From assembly GCF_011397635.1 (NCBI RefSeq), contig NC_064753.1:33256322-33320321 (forward strand): DNA of 64,000 nt. Direction: 5' to 3'. Source of the stretch: Epinephelus fuscoguttatus (lineage: Eukaryota; Chordata; Actinopteri; Perciformes; Serranidae). Position numbers and translations under genes: made by a program. Positions 32,701-45,626 of the stretch are shown here, piece by piece (positions within the stretch are counted from its first letter, which is position 1; each line of letters begins with the position of its first letter). Under the pieces are notes generated by a model. That model was not told the origin of the DNA. It was given only the letters and a program-made list of their open reading frames with translations, and did not search any database.

Positions 32701-32860
32701 CACATACAATGTGCAAGGTACCCTGGGTGCATTGGTTGTTGACGTTCTGGGACACCGTGTCTTCTTTAATAATACACTTCAATTTTTACAGGAAATTTAA
32801 CGCTGTCTCTTTCAAAATAAACACACTATGTCAGTAACACCGCAAATTGACGTTTTTTTT
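29800..32860. other. Intergenic, no gene seen
   Basis: No coding exon was recognised. CTTGTCTTGTCTTGGCTTGG-type pentamer repeats near 31165-31205 sit at the edge of a probable interspersed element. An A-run lies near 31429-31440. The short ORFs have low-complexity or Ser-rich translations without motifs. Confidence 0.4.
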
Positions 32861-32869
32861 TCGTTCAAC

Positions 32870-33372
32870 AACAAACACACGTGGTTACGTTTAGGAAAAA
32901 AGAACAGGGTTTGGCTTTAGAATCTAACAGGCCGCAAACACCGCTCTCTTGGGTGAAAGTCTGTGTTTGTTGGACCCATCCACCACCCCTCCTGCCCACC
33001 CCACTCGGACTATCGTCGTCTTAACTTTAGTCCTTGTCCCGCTGCATTTTCCCCCTGACACGGCCGGGCACCGTGAAACTATAACAGCAACTGGCCGCGT
33101 ATCATGCCAACATTAAAGGACGCCATTTTTCGTCTGTGTTTGACACTGCAAGTCACTGCCCAAGTGCCGGATTTCGACAACTTCAGAGTGAGACCGGGCA
33201 ACTGTAGAACAACATGGCAGACTCCGTAAAGGAGCTCCTGCTCCATATGTAGATATGAACAGCTCATTCGAAGATAACAAAAACACAATGATTCTCATTT
33301 CAGGTGATTATACACAAATTAAAACATTGTTATGAATACTATACGGTCCCTTAAATTCTACACACTGAACCT
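32870..33372 (+). repeat. Interspersed element, copy 1 (pair with 38690-38975)
   Basis: Shares in order: GGTTACGTTTAGGAAA, AACAGGGTTTGGCTTTAGAATC, GCTCTCTTGGGTGAAAGTC, CCCCCTGAC, CATATCATGCCAAC-type and CTGCAAGTCACTGCC blocks with the second copy. The 3' part (CAGGTGATTATACAC ... ATTCTACACACTGAACCT) resembles the right end of the element at 54339-55769. Confidence 0.65.
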
Positions 33373-36300
33373 TTAATAAAATGACCACCACCAACCTCCC
33401 AAAATGAAAGACTTCTCTCCAAACAATAATTTTCCTGACAGGCCTTCATATCCTCTCCCCGAACTTCCTCCATGTCAGACTCGGATTTTCCCACCAAATG
33501 GGTTCAATATTAAAAGGCATGATTTTTATATTGAAAAATGAAATGTTTTTTTCCCCCCAAAATTCCCGAGCTTAACTTCATGAGCTTACCTAACATTTCT
33601 GGGAATTTATCAACCCTAGTTAGACTTCTAACTAAAACATGACATAACAGTAAGTAATAAGTAACACATCTGGATATTTTCTTAAAATTCACTGGGAAGG
33701 TACAAACCCTGTCCACACCCATCAGTGATGCTTTATGAAGTCAGAGGTGCTAAAATCTTAAACCAGAGAGGGCAGTGTAGGATCTTCTAATATATTTACA
33801 TCTCTACATTAAGTCAGGCACACATCATATTGTGTGACATCATGCAGCTCAAATAGAGGAAGCAAGAGAAGGTGAATCATAATGTGAAACTGCTCACAAA
33901 AAATACACCGTAAAGATTTTTTTTTAGTCATGGCATTTCCTGCTCCCCCTCTGTGTCCTTGAACTTACAAACGCTTTTGATGACTGAGCTTTTCTGAACA
34001 GTTCTCGCCTTCAGGAAAAGACTTTGCACAGTGACTATGGGTAAGCCCCTTGGCTTGGCATGTGATACTGTGGTTCTTTGGAAAATGACTCACACCCTTG
34101 TGAAAGATACGGTGAAACACATATGACATCCAGCAGGAGTTAGTGGTTTGTGTTGCTCATTCTTCTGGTTTGCAATTTGATATAATTTGATGTCCTTACA
34201 AATACAATTTGCTTCATTTAGAAGGTAACGTTTATATGAACTCTCCTCTCCTCTCCTCTCCTCTGAAGTCATTTTTCGCTCATCTGTCCAGCACATGTAA
34301 TTTGATCAAAGGGTAATTCAATCAAAACAGTCTTTCATTATACAGAGTTCTGTGGTATTTACCCTTCAGTAATGGGGATGCTGGTCATGGGTGTAATTCA
34401 TTTCCAATAGACACATGATCTGACAGCACAGATGCAGAGGGACTGATGAGAAGGAGCCGCTCTGCTGTTAAAAAACTTTTGTTCATTTTTTTGTGTTTTT
34501 CTTTTCCTACCCCTGGCTCTCTTTTCCTTCTTTGCTTTGCTTTGAGTTTTCTTTGTGGCGTTTTCTTTGACAGCTTTGGCTGGGTCATGGACCGCTGGTG
34601 ATGTGTGCCTGAAAGTCACTGCGTGTAATGTAAGGTTATGGAAAACGGGAAATTACATGACTGGTGCAAAAACTGGATTTAATTGTGTTTTTTGCGTCCT
34701 ACATCATCATGTGAAATATGTGTGGGTTGCTTCAAACTGGTTATGTTTTATTGGACAATAGTAGGTTTGATATAGTAAGAAAGCTTCCAACTAAATTATG
34801 AATCATGTGGTGTGAGTGTGGTTAGCCTGAGTAATAGAGTAATGGCGGTGACACTGAATCGGGGAGTTCCTGATTTTTTTGGTGAAAATCAGGAACTTTT
34901 ATTAACATGCTGATCCTGTAAATTGAAATATGTCACTGACATATTCAGTATAAAAGGCCACGTTCAAGGTGTGGGTGACTACATTATATGTATATCTATA
35001 TGTGCTTTTAAAAAAGTTTCTAAGATTAGCCAGCATGGCTAACCAACTTCACATTTAATGTCTGAAAACTTTTAAATCAACCAATTCTACAACATCTTAG
35101 CTGAACTAAAGTCTTCGTTTATCAAGTTTATATCACTTGATTTCATGATGAATGTTCAGTATGTAACACTAGAAAATCATGAAGGCACAATTGTGCAACT
35201 GTCACAACTGTCCATAGGCAGAAATATTTTTCAGCAGTGACCAAAATAACCAGAAAACCTCAAAGTCCAATGCAGTTTAAGGAATATTTCTGAACTTTGG
35301 ACACCAAGGCTAGCTGTTTCCCTCTGCTTCCAGTCTGTATGCTAAGCTAGGCTAACATTGCACTGACTCCAGCTAGATATTAAGTTCTCATCTTACTCAA
35401 AAAAGGAAAGCAATTGTGCATTTTACACATAGATCATATAAATTAATAGACAAAGCCACCATAACGTCACCCACTGGTTTGTGGACTCCCATTTTTTTGG
35501 CCAATTTGTTTTTTTTTGGGTTTTTTTGCAGCCGTTAGTGTCCATATTTGGACTAAGGTGGAGCTGCAGAAGAGCGAGGGATGGATCTGACTGAGAAGCT
35601 CAGAACACGATCGGCAGACTGACTATCACTCAAAGCAGCCCGCCTTTAATTATGCGTAAGTTTAAGCCTTAATAAAATGTAAAAGGGTGAATTAAATAAC
35701 AATTCCAACCTGTAGAGTTTTTATGAGGGGGGATATTAGCTATACTGTGCTAGACTTAGCTAGACTGTGGTGATGTCTCGCAAACAGCTTGTTACTCAAA
35801 GCCTCCTCGCCCCTAATTATGCATAGCTTTAAGCCTTAATTACATTTAAAGATATGACATGTAACATTTCTGCATTAAAATGTATAAGACTAGACCAGGA
35901 TTATATATTTTGTTTACTTGTGTACTTAACGATGCTTAACAGAGGAATCTGTGATTTTAATCAAGGACATGGTCTGTGTCCTTGGGTTTCCGTCACCAGT
36001 CAGTAACGTATGCGTCAGGGTTGTGGTTGTCTGCCAGAAATACACTTTGTCGATCTTGGTTGCTTTCAACTAAATGTTTTAACAAGATGAAGAATTTTGA
36101 GTCATAGGGCATTTGGATCCTAAGTTATCAGAGAAAGAAGCTCAGCAAACATTGACAGCAGCTCAGCTCCAGCCCCTGCATTACCAACCAGCGTCAGAGA
36201 AACACAGATTTTTGCTGCTACCGAAGGAGACCTCTGTGGATAAAACCTCCTTAATATCTGGATCATAAGTTATCAGAGAAAATAGCTGAGCACAAATTAG

Positions 36301-38260
36301 CAGGAGCTGGACTAGCACACCCTCCGGGAAGAGCCAAACAGCATTGGAGAAACACTTTTCACCGTCAACCTTTTTTATTCAGTGTTTTTACCAGTTTTAA
36401 TTGCATGGTGTGTTTGTGTTTGGGAGAAAGAGACCTCTGCAGATAATTTAGTTCAAGGACCAAAACTGTTTTTCATATCTTGCTGTCAGCATGTTTATGC
36501 CTCAAGTGGCCATTTCAGGAACTGCAGATTTTTAGCAGTTCCTTGTTGGCTCCATTTTCCAGGCCTGGAGGTTGCAGCTTGGTTTTCCCCAAAATACTGA
36601 ATTATTCTCTGAGACAACTAACTGTTCAAGCTGTCATAGATGAACTCTGTTTATCACAAAGATAAAGACAGCACTGAACCTGATATCAAATATGCTCCAC
36701 AACAAAACACAGCAGTAAATCTTGTCTAAATTCTTATTCATTATACTGTTCACATGAGTTTGTTTTTTTGTTTTTTTTTAAAGAATACCAGCAACATGCT
36801 TTTATAATTCAGCTGCACAGGCTGCCAAAAGACGCTGTGACTCAAACAAGTACCCTATTCGCTTGAGGTCGCTCCCATGCTGATCCAAGTTGAGTCACTG
36901 CAAGCATCCACCCAGCCCTGAGAGAGCAACCACACACTGAGGAAAGTGACAGTCTGTCAGCCACAGAGAGACCCCAGATATCAGGAATTCCTGTGAATCC
37001 GATCCATCTTTAAACCCTTAACAAAGGATTTTTCAGGGCTGTCAGCCAGCGATTGTGTCATTTTCAAGGCAAGATATTCACCCTTGACTCTGTATCAGTT
37101 GTGTCACTGAGAGACTAATTTCTCACAGTCAGAGAACATCTTGAGATAATAACCCGCCCCACAGCAATGGAGGATGTGTTTGTGTGTGTGTGTGTGTGTG
37201 TGTTTACATGTGGACTTTTTAGAAAGCAACAAGTGGTTCAGTGTGTGGTACAAAGTTAGCATCTGCTGCACAGGAGACACTGTATTCATCTCTCTAATGT
37301 TCCCTTCAGAGCTGCAGGGACAGTGTCTGTTAAACCTATCCGTGTGACTCAGATAACCCAAAACATTATCAACACAATGACTGTTATTCAGCTGCAGGTT
37401 TCCTGTTATGCTCACATGTCTGATAGCAAAGAACACGATCTCTTTCTTTGTCCCTCTCAGTTAAACTCTTTGCATTTGTGATGATATCACAGCTCAGAGG
37501 TCGGGGGTTAAACTCTTCCAGCCCAGCAGGGGTGGTCTGACCACACTACACAAGCTTGAACATGGCGTCTATCAGAATACCAGTAAGATCACTGCTGACC
37601 ATAATAAGCACCCAGCAGACCACAATCGTCCCATGCACTTCTGATGATGACATGATCTCCATTTCTCTGGTCCAGACCCAATTAGCTCCACTGTACCGCA
37701 GGGGACTTCTGTGAGTGTGTGTGTGTGTGTGGGATGTGTAGGGGATGTTAATTACACTGTTTGGGATTTTGTGAGTCACTTCTTCTCAAATGGATCAGAC
37801 AGCACTGAAATTCTGTTTCTAATTTTTGTATGTCTTTGTCTTTTTCTTATATGTGTGGTTTTTTCATTATTGGTATTCCACATTTTACAAATGCTCTACA
37901 CTTAGTCGGGTTCATTAAAGGAAACATGAGTTTGTCTCCTGCAGTGAATTTCAGTCAGGAGCTCTGCCTTAAAAAGAGCGGACTGCCATGTGTTTGTTTC
38001 TCCAAAGACAAAGTCAGGAAAAGGCAGCACCTAAGGAATAAACAAGACTAAGGCTGCATTCAGTCTGACTTTAGCTCTGATTGGAAAAACAAACTGTCCA
38101 TTCAATAAATTGAATGTGGCCAGTCTGGTGGGGCAAAAAGGGTGTCAACCATAGATATAGAATATGAGTAGAAAGGACATCAAATCAACAGAGCAGGATA
38201 GTCAGAGCACACATTTTTATGTGTATCATATCATTGATATCATTGTAGGCTAACTTTTGT
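33373..38260. other. Intergenic, no gene seen
   Basis: Contains a CTCTC-rich run (34241-34264), a part of the AAAGC MITE family near 35290-35400, a TG run (37181-37203) and a GT run (37715-37730). CCTTAATTATGC-type sequence recurs near 35645 and 35813. No supported coding sequence. Confidence 0.4.
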
Positions 38261-38264
38261 TTAA

Positions 38265-38568
38265 ATGGAGATTTCGGTTTATTTCAACCCGTCTCCTATC
38301 GTCCTAAATTTGTTTCAAGTGACTAGTGACATAAAAATAATAGTTAGCATGTTAGCCGTTAGCCTAGATACAGCCGGGGCGCATAGTAGCGTCAGACCTG
38401 ACTAGTGGACTAACTTTGCACTTGAAGTATGCCCTTTCACTTACGTTTTAACAGGTCTGATGCGACTATGTGCCCCGGCTGTATCTAGGCTAACGGCTAA
38501 TATGCTAACTATTATTTTTATGTCACTAGTCATATAGGGGACAGGTTGAAATAAACTGAAATTTCCCT
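38265..38568. mobile_element. Foldback MITE, TTAA-flanked
   Basis: Left arm 38265-38400 and right arm 38452-38568 are inverted copies. Matching blocks include GTTAGCCGTTAGCCTAGATA with TATCTAGGCTAACGGCTAA, and GTGACATAAAAATAATAGTT with AACTATTATTTTTATGTCAC. The spacer is 51 bp. TTAA abuts both ends (38261-38264 and 38569-38572). There is no ORF. Confidence 0.8.
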
Positions 38569-38689
38569 TTAAGCAAACTGACTTGCAACACATTGTGAAC
38601 TTACTTAGGTAGTTACTTAGTTGAGGTTTTGTAGTAACAACACATCCTCACTCCGACTTCGTCACATACAGACATTTGAATTCCACGTC

Positions 38690-38975
38690 CACATATGACG
38701 TACAAGGTACCAAAAACACATGGTTAGGTTTAGGAAAGAGAACAGGGTTTGGCTTTAGAATCTTACAGGGTGCAAAGTCTGCTCTCTTGGGTGAAAGTCA
38801 TGGTTTCACATACACTGTCCCCCCTGACGTGACCATGCACTGTTAACTATAATGGCAACCAGCCCCATATCATGCCAACGTTTAAGGATACCATTTTTCA
38901 TTGGTCGCTAGTGCTGTAAGTCACTGCCTACGCAACAACTTTGGAGTGAGATTGGATTTGCAGTAACAACCAAAG
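38690..38975 (+). repeat. Interspersed element, copy 2 (pair with 32870-33372)
   Basis: Direct-orientation, diverged copy of the 32870 element over its first roughly 300 bp: GGTTAGGTTTAGGAAAGAG, AACAGGGTTTGGCTTTAGAATC, CTCTCTTGGGTGAAAGTC, CATATCATGCCAACGTTTAA and CTGTAAGTCACTGCC. It lacks the right end. Confidence 0.65.
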
Positions 38976-39852
38976 GAGCAGTGGACTACTACGAATCAAG
39001 GAGAGGTATCATCTGTTTCTTATCTCTGTTGCCTTGCTGCCAGAGAGGAATGAGGATTGTTGGACTTATGTTTATGTACAGTCTGATCAACTAGGAAAAG
39101 AAACTTGTTGGAGTAGTTTTGCTTCACCACTCGTGGTTTCAGCTGGGAGATGTATTCAAGTAGAGTAGAGACCAACTTTGTACAAACAAATTCACATAAG
39201 TCAAGGAAATATTCTTACAGCTATTTTCCTTATTAAAAATGAAAATACAAACTGTACACCAACTTCAGCTTAATGGCCTTAAGTCAAAACACATTCCATT
39301 TAACTTAGACAGAAACCATTAAAACTCACCAAAACCATCTTAGTCATTCTTGTATAGTGTAGATGACCTGACGTGACTTCAGCTAGATGACCTGACATGA
39401 TTCTGACCAAATTTGGTTATAAGTCTTCTAGTTAGTTTTCCACTGTTAGAACAATCATTAACTCTGGTTTAGTAAATAAACCCCTCATTCACACGGTTAG
39501 ATGTAAAAATATGCTGCTTGTGGTCTCAGTCTCTCAGCTGTCCTTTGAGCAGCGGCTCTCATTCACTCTTCAGAGGCAGCTACAGTAACGTTACATCACG
39601 TTTGAACAAACATGCAGTTAATGGCAGCACAAGAAACCAGAAATTCCAGTAATATTTTACAAGTAACATATTGCTTATTTACATAGCTAAATTACAGCTG
39701 GCCCAAAAGGAGTTCTTAAACTTGACATACTTTACGATCCCACTGACGCATGCCCCCATTACAACTAACACCATTTTCTTCTGTTCTAGTGAAATGACGA
39801 CAGGCAACAGTTAAATGTTCTTTTTTACTTTCTATGGTGCCAATGCAAGGGG

Positions 39853-39894
<42 letters not shown>

Positions 39895-40212
39895 AAAGGC
39901 AGGGTTGCAGCAAAATGGTTGAATGGGTTCAACTTTTGCTCTAAGGCCACATCATCCGGCATAGCACTGCGCTGGCCAACCACAGACATGCTGTTTACCT
40001 CGCCAACGATGTGACAAAGGAAAATAAATGCAACCCTGCCTGTGAGTATTACAAACCTCTGAAATCTGAAAAGTGTTTAAAAGAATGGAGCGGACAAAAA
40101 GTCAGAGGATCAGTAAAGTCATTACAATTGATCCTGATGGGAACATGAAAGTCTGGACTAAGGTGGTGGACTGGGTAGCCATTTGCATCCATAGAGCAAC
40201 GCCTGTAGTGTA
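38976..40212. other. Intergenic with an (AT)n run
   Basis: An (AT)18 microsatellite spans 39856-39891. The rest is AT-rich without coding signals. Confidence 0.5.
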
Positions 40213-40490
40213 GATCAAGGCTTCATTTTCTGTAACTGCTTATCCTGTTAGGGGTCACAACGGGGCTGGAGCCTATCCCAGCTGACATTGGGTGAGAGGC
40301 GGGGTACACCCTGGACAGGACGCCAGACTATCACAAGGCTGACACATAGAGACAAACAACCATTCACACCGACGGGCAATTTCGAGTCACCAATTAACCT
40401 GCAGGTCTTTGGACTGTGGGAGATAGCTGGAGAACCCAGAGAAAACCCACACTGACACAGGGAGAACATGCAGACTCCGCACAGAAGGGC
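40213..40490. mobile_element. LINE-type interspersed repeat fragment
   Basis: The text GGCTGGAGCCTATCCCAGCTGACATTGGG, then CAATTTCGAGTCACCAATTAACCTGCA and GGGAGAACATGCAGACTCC, is the familiar 3' portion of a widespread vertebrate LINE family (L2-like). It is short, with no ORF retained. The class is from memory and should be checked with a repeat library. Confidence 0.6.
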
Positions 40491-41656
40491 TCAGCAATCA
40501 ATTAGTGGTTAATACACTTCACAGAAATCATCAAGACATTGAGATGATTATTTTGCTTTCTTATCACTGGTGTGGCGCCTTTTTCCCATAATGTAACGCT
40601 CAGTCTCACCCAGAGCAACGTCAGTACAGCGCAGTGGTAGGATGAGCCTCTCACATTTCAAGTATTTCAAGCATCCAGTAGGCAGCCTGCAGCAGAGGGT
40701 TGCTGTTCTCCCAGTCCCCCAAAGATAATGATTTTTTGATGATGTGTTTGTTTTGAATTTGGTCTGAGAAGAAACAGAAGTGCTGTAGAGCTTCCAGAAG
40801 TCCTTGGAAGGGTTGAGATGTTTGTCTCATGAATCAGAACATGATAATGGCCATTTTCACAGTTATAAACACTCTGCGGGTGTTTGGCAGGAGGGAAACG
40901 TCATGGAGTTTAATGTTGTAATATCAAAGTTTGAGGAGGTGGAGAGAGACAGATATTGGGCTGAAGCCCACATGAACATCAGCTCTACATGAGACGTGCT
41001 GTGATTGTATCCCGGTCTACATGTTGGTCCTCTGAAACCGTCTGTGTGACTCAAATACCCCAAAACATCATCAGAACAATGGCCTGTTATTCAGCAGAGG
41101 GTTTCCTGTTATGCTCTCATGTATTACATGATGGAATATAATCTCTGTTTTCTGTCTTTAATTTTCTTTCTCTAGTATATAGCAGAGGTGTTTTGCAGGT
41201 CTCAACTCTTTGCACTCAAGTCCTAAGTCAAGACTGACAAGTTGTAATGCCATTTTGACAACAGAGTAGTTATTTATATTAAGTTTACAAAAATCATGAA
41301 TGCTTTTTAAAATGTGTATTTATTTGTTTAAACAAGTTTGTGAAAGAGTTACAAAGCTGATAAGCTCAAGTAGGTGAGGCATTAGCTCGATAACTACAGT
41401 AATATTAGCCTCTACTTTTGTTCTTTGTGCTACTTCAAATGTCAAATGCGGGCAGAGGTTGTTGCATTTTCGTCTGTAATTTCTGACCCACACCCATCTC
41501 GTTTCTTTGTTGACCAACACTTAGCTAGTGACTTAACAAAATGATCTGTGGTATCAGTTGACCTGGGGCATTAAGTGTTCACTTGCTGGGAATTAGTAGG
41601 GTTAGCGTTAGTGGATTCAGGAAATGAATGGCCCTAATTAACTCCTGGCGCGCTTT

Positions 41657-41657
<1 letters not shown>

Positions 41658-41710
<53 letters not shown>
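41658..41710 (+). repeat. (TCAA)13 microsatellite
   Basis: A clean tetranucleotide run directly precedes the dispersed repeat starting at 41711. Confidence 0.9.
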
Positions 41711-42339
41711 TTTATTTATAAAGCCCAATATCACAAATCACAATTTGCCTCACAGGGCTTTACAGCATACGACATCTCTCTGTCCTTATGACCCTCACAG
41801 CGGATAAGGAAAAACTCCCCCCAAAAAACCTTTAACGGGGGAAAAAAACGATAGAAACCTCAGGAAGAGCAACTGAGGAGGGATCCCTCTTCCAGGACGG
41901 ACAGATGTGCAATAGATGTCGTACAGAACAGATCAGCATAACAAATTAACAGTAATCCGTATGACACAATGAGACAGAGAGAGAGAGAGACAGAGAGAGA
42001 TGCAGGACAGACGGTAATGACAGTAGCTTACAATAACAATAATGAAAGTAATAATATTATAGTTATAGTTCTGGCTACTGTGGTACAATATGTCGAAAGT
42101 ATGTATTAATATCTGATAGTATACATGTGTGACAATAATCATATGTGTATAATAACAGTAGAAGTATGACTAATGATAACAGCAGCAGCAGGAGGCATCT
42201 GGCAGGACCACAGCAGCAGCACAACCACACACGTCACGCTGTCCAGGCACCGCTGCGATATGAGTTAATCTGAGAGACAGTGGAGCACAAAGGCTCCGGA
42301 GAAGAAGCCGAGTTAGTGACATCCAGAATGGCCGAGTTA

Positions 42340-42377
<38 letters not shown>

Positions 42378-42530
42378 AGAGAAGGTGCCCGGTGTATTAT
42401 AGGGAGTCCTCCGGCAGACTAGGCCTAAGTCAGCCTAACTAAGGGCACGTACAAGCCGAGCCTGAGCCAGCCCTAACTATAAGCTTTATCAAAGAGGAAA
42501 GTCTTAAGTCTAGTCTTAAATTAGTAAATT
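41711..42530 (+). repeat. Dispersed repeat, longer copy of the 4349 family
   Basis: Begins TTTTATTTATAAAGCCCAATA and includes GATAAGGAAAAACTCCCCCC, GAAACCTCAGGAAGAGCAAC, an internal (GA)n run (42342-42374), CTATAAGCTTTATCAAAGAGG and AAGTCTTAAGTCTAGTCTTAAA. No coding sequence was seen. Its abundance in teleosts is from memory. Confidence 0.65.
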
Positions 42531-42944
42531 TTTAACTGACATACTTTTTAAAAAAAATTATCTTTTGGCTGGAGGAAGGTATCAAGTATTTTCAAGTCAA
42601 AAGGCTCAAGTGCAAGTGAAGTCATGCGTCATTGGCGTTAAAGTCCAGGTAGAGTTGCAAGCCTTTTTTGATTTTGACGAGTCTATAGTCATCAAATTTG
42701 TTGACTTCTCTGAATAACAACGTAGTCTAGTATGCTAGTGTGTGCTGCTTCAAACGCTGGTGACGTACGGGATGTGTTGTATGTAACATATGTCACATGA
42801 CATATGTCATATTACAATAGTGACAGAAATACTTATTTAATGTGAAACCATGACGTTTCTGCTAAACCCTAACCACGTAGTTTTGGAGCAGAACTGCGAC
42901 TGTGTCATGATGGTATAGATGTTTTTAAAACAGTAACCATTAGG

Positions 42945-43480
42945 CCCTGATCACTCAGAAAGCGTTTTAGCAGCTGGAGGTGGCTTTTTGTAATTGTTTT
43001 TAATGAGAATGAAGTTTTTTACTTGCGGATTTGTGTTGCAATGCATCTCGCATTTCTGTGCTCTATAGGTGCCTGCCGTTGTTGCCGGAGCACTCTGAGC
43101 TCTGAAAATTCAGAGTGGAAAAACACCCCACGTCATCTCTTATTTTGTCATCTTTTTTTCCAATGTCCAATCAGATGATTTGAGAGGCGGCGGGTCTTCT
43201 GTGGTGGTCATGGCAGCAAGTTTACAGTTAGGAACAATAGAGAAGAAACAGCAGGTTGTCAAACTGCCCCTGAGCAATCCTAAAATATGCCAGGAAACAG
43301 CCATCATCGAGACGAAGCTCCTGGACCAACTTGTGGTACTTCCTGTGATCCACCCTCTTTTATAGGGTCTCATGTACCCACGCAGATTTCCGTTTCCTGT
43401 GCCCAACAAACTGTTTGCTGACTGCCTCTCACCCTTAACCAGAGCTTCAGCAAGTACCCTCTGCCTCAACATTTTAGACT
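42945..43480 (-). mobile_element. PIF/Harbinger transposase remnant
   Basis: Minus-strand reading from about 43405 to 43232 gives RKRKSAWVHETL, a stop, KRVDHRKYHKLVQELRLDD, then FLAYFRIAQGQFDNLL. This is the arrangement of the N-terminal part of Harbinger (HARBI1-like) transposases: W(V/I)HP...YH.LVQELRLDD..F..YFR....FD.LL. There is an internal stop, and the frame ends at 43232. The adjoining 42945-43130 sequence (AGCGTTTTAGCAGCTGGAGG, CTTTTTGTAATTGTTTTTAATGAGAA) is probably the terminal region of the same element. Confidence 0.7.
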
Positions 43481-44658
43481 AGATACTAATTACTGTAAAA
43501 CAACAAACAAACAAACAAACAAACAAACAAACAGTACAGTACGGTACATTCATTACACGGGAAGATTAGTGTAAGGAGGTGATGGGGTGGTTGCCTGGCA
43601 ACAATAAAAAGGCACAGCAAGGGGTTTTTTGGTAGTAAGTATGGCAGTAAAAGTACGCATGACTAAAAATGGCCCCTTTCTGAGTAATGTATTTTACATT
43701 ATTGGAATATGATTATGAATCCATAAATGTGTACATCACTCTAGTGCTGAGCTACCAACACAACACTCGTCACAGTGCAGTCTGCCTCTGTGCTCACACC
43801 AGACAAACATGTCTCTGTAGACATCATTTGACCTCTCCTGCTCCCACAAAACAACTGTTGCCATAGTAACCCCTTAACCAGGACACAATCGCTGACCAGC
43901 AGGAAGTGTGGAGCATTTCGGGTTAATGAGAGCTTCCGTGTGGGAAGGGGTGTGTTCACAGCAGGAGGGAGACCTCTGCGTCATTCCCACAAAGGGGGTT
44001 TTCCATGTTTTAATGACAGTGGGAATATTGTTCCAGTGTTTCAGGCTCTTTTTCCTGTCTGTGCTCTGTACAGTTTTTACAGTCTTATTGTGTGCGATAC
44101 CTTTACTATATTTCCACATACCATTATTAGCCTTAAGGTGTGTAAGTTTGCCTCTTTCAATCTATTATTTACTTGACAAAGAGGAAAAACATACTTGATT
44201 CTGGAATTATTTCACTTGTTTACTCATTTTGCTGAAATTGACCTCTCTGATCCTGTTTCACTTTGCTTTTTGACACTTCTTGAGAATTTCAGATGAAGTT
44301 CAACTGCAGTGGAAACAAGAGGGGCTTTCCAATTGGCAAGAAAAAAAAAAAAATAGAAGTGAAATTGTAAGACAGTTTTTGACTAAGATGGATGCACACA
44401 CAACAGTTTGTGTCTCAGTAGGATACCGATGTAATCCAACATTTCCTGATTGCAGCTTTTCCCCTGTAATCTATCAAACTGAGGCTGTAGTGTTGTAATA
44501 TTGAATACATACAGTCTCGAAAAGGGACTGCGGCAGGAAATGGCTTGCAGCCAGTTTGGCTTGACTTCAGGTCAGTGAGTAATTATGTTATGTTACGTGC
44601 TGATCTTGGACCTGAGCTGCAGTCCACAAACACACACAGATAACACACACGCACGCAT

Positions 44659-44736
<78 letters not shown>

Positions 44737-45453
44737 CTTGGCCTCACAATAGGTGTGAGGATGAAGTGTTTTCAAACTTAGTCCTTGTGGAGTTATATAA
44801 CCGCTACCTGCCTAACTCCTATCTTGATTTTTTTGGCCTCTTGTGTGAAGCAGAACAAGCTGTGAACTCGACATTATTATAGTTTAAAAACTACAGTAGC
44901 ATTCATATGGAGTTGTGCATCTGGCCACCAGACGAATGTGAAGGCCTTGGTATGTTCAGCTGAAGTTTAAACTTTCTGATGTCAAATTGGAGGGGGAGCC
45001 TTATCTGACAATTTCTGTAACTTTTCAAAATGAAAGATTCAATTGATCATCTTTTCTAAAGCTCTCTTTTTTCGTCCTTTCCACAACTATGGCCAGAAGC
45101 AGTGCGGATAAGAGCAGAAAGCATTAAACAGTAAAGCTGTGTGTTATAAAATCAAAACAATGAGCTGAAAGACACTAAAAACTGGAGCAAAAGACTCTGC
45201 ACAGTCAGGTAGTAATTCTCTGTAGGTTTGTGACAACAAGTAGTTGGATTTTCATCCAAATGCAGCACAAATTCTAACCAGATTTTCAGAAAATCAGCTA
45301 AAGCAAATGTAAATGTATGTGCTGTTTTGTATAGATTGGGAGTTGGTTCATCAAGATAAGCAGCAGGTGGGGCTAATCCTCCATTCAGGTGCCACTGCAG
45401 AAGATGGTGCAATGAGATGGTTATTAAAAGAATACCAGTCAAACCTCAAACAA
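43481..45453. other. Intergenic with microsatellites
   Basis: (AAAC)n at 43497-43532 and a long (AC)n at 44661-44735. No supported exon. Confidence 0.5.
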
Positions 45454-45626
45454 GGGGCGTCGGTGGCTTAGTGGTAGAGCAGGCGCCCCACGTACAAGGC
45501 TGTTGCTGCAGCGGCCCAGGTTCGACTCCAGCCTGTGGCTCTTTGCTGCATGTCATCCCTTCTCTCTCCCCCTTTCACACTTAACTGTCCTATCAAATAA
45601 AGGCTAAAAAAAGCCCCCAAAAATAT
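45454..45626 (+). mobile_element. tRNA-derived SINE
   Basis: The head has an RNA polymerase III A box, TGGCTTAGTGG (45464-45474), and a B box, GGTTCGACTCC (45519-45529), at tRNA-like spacing. The body then reads CTCTTTGCTGCATGTCATCCC and a tail runs CAAATAAAGGCTAAAAAAAGCC. It matches the degraded copy at 11649-11806. The promoter boxes look intact. Confidence 0.8.

Noticed and set aside
43140-43472. The 110-codon minus-strand ORF as a host gene
   Set aside because: It overlaps the Harbinger remnant in a different frame; the recognisable protein is in the other frame with a stop.
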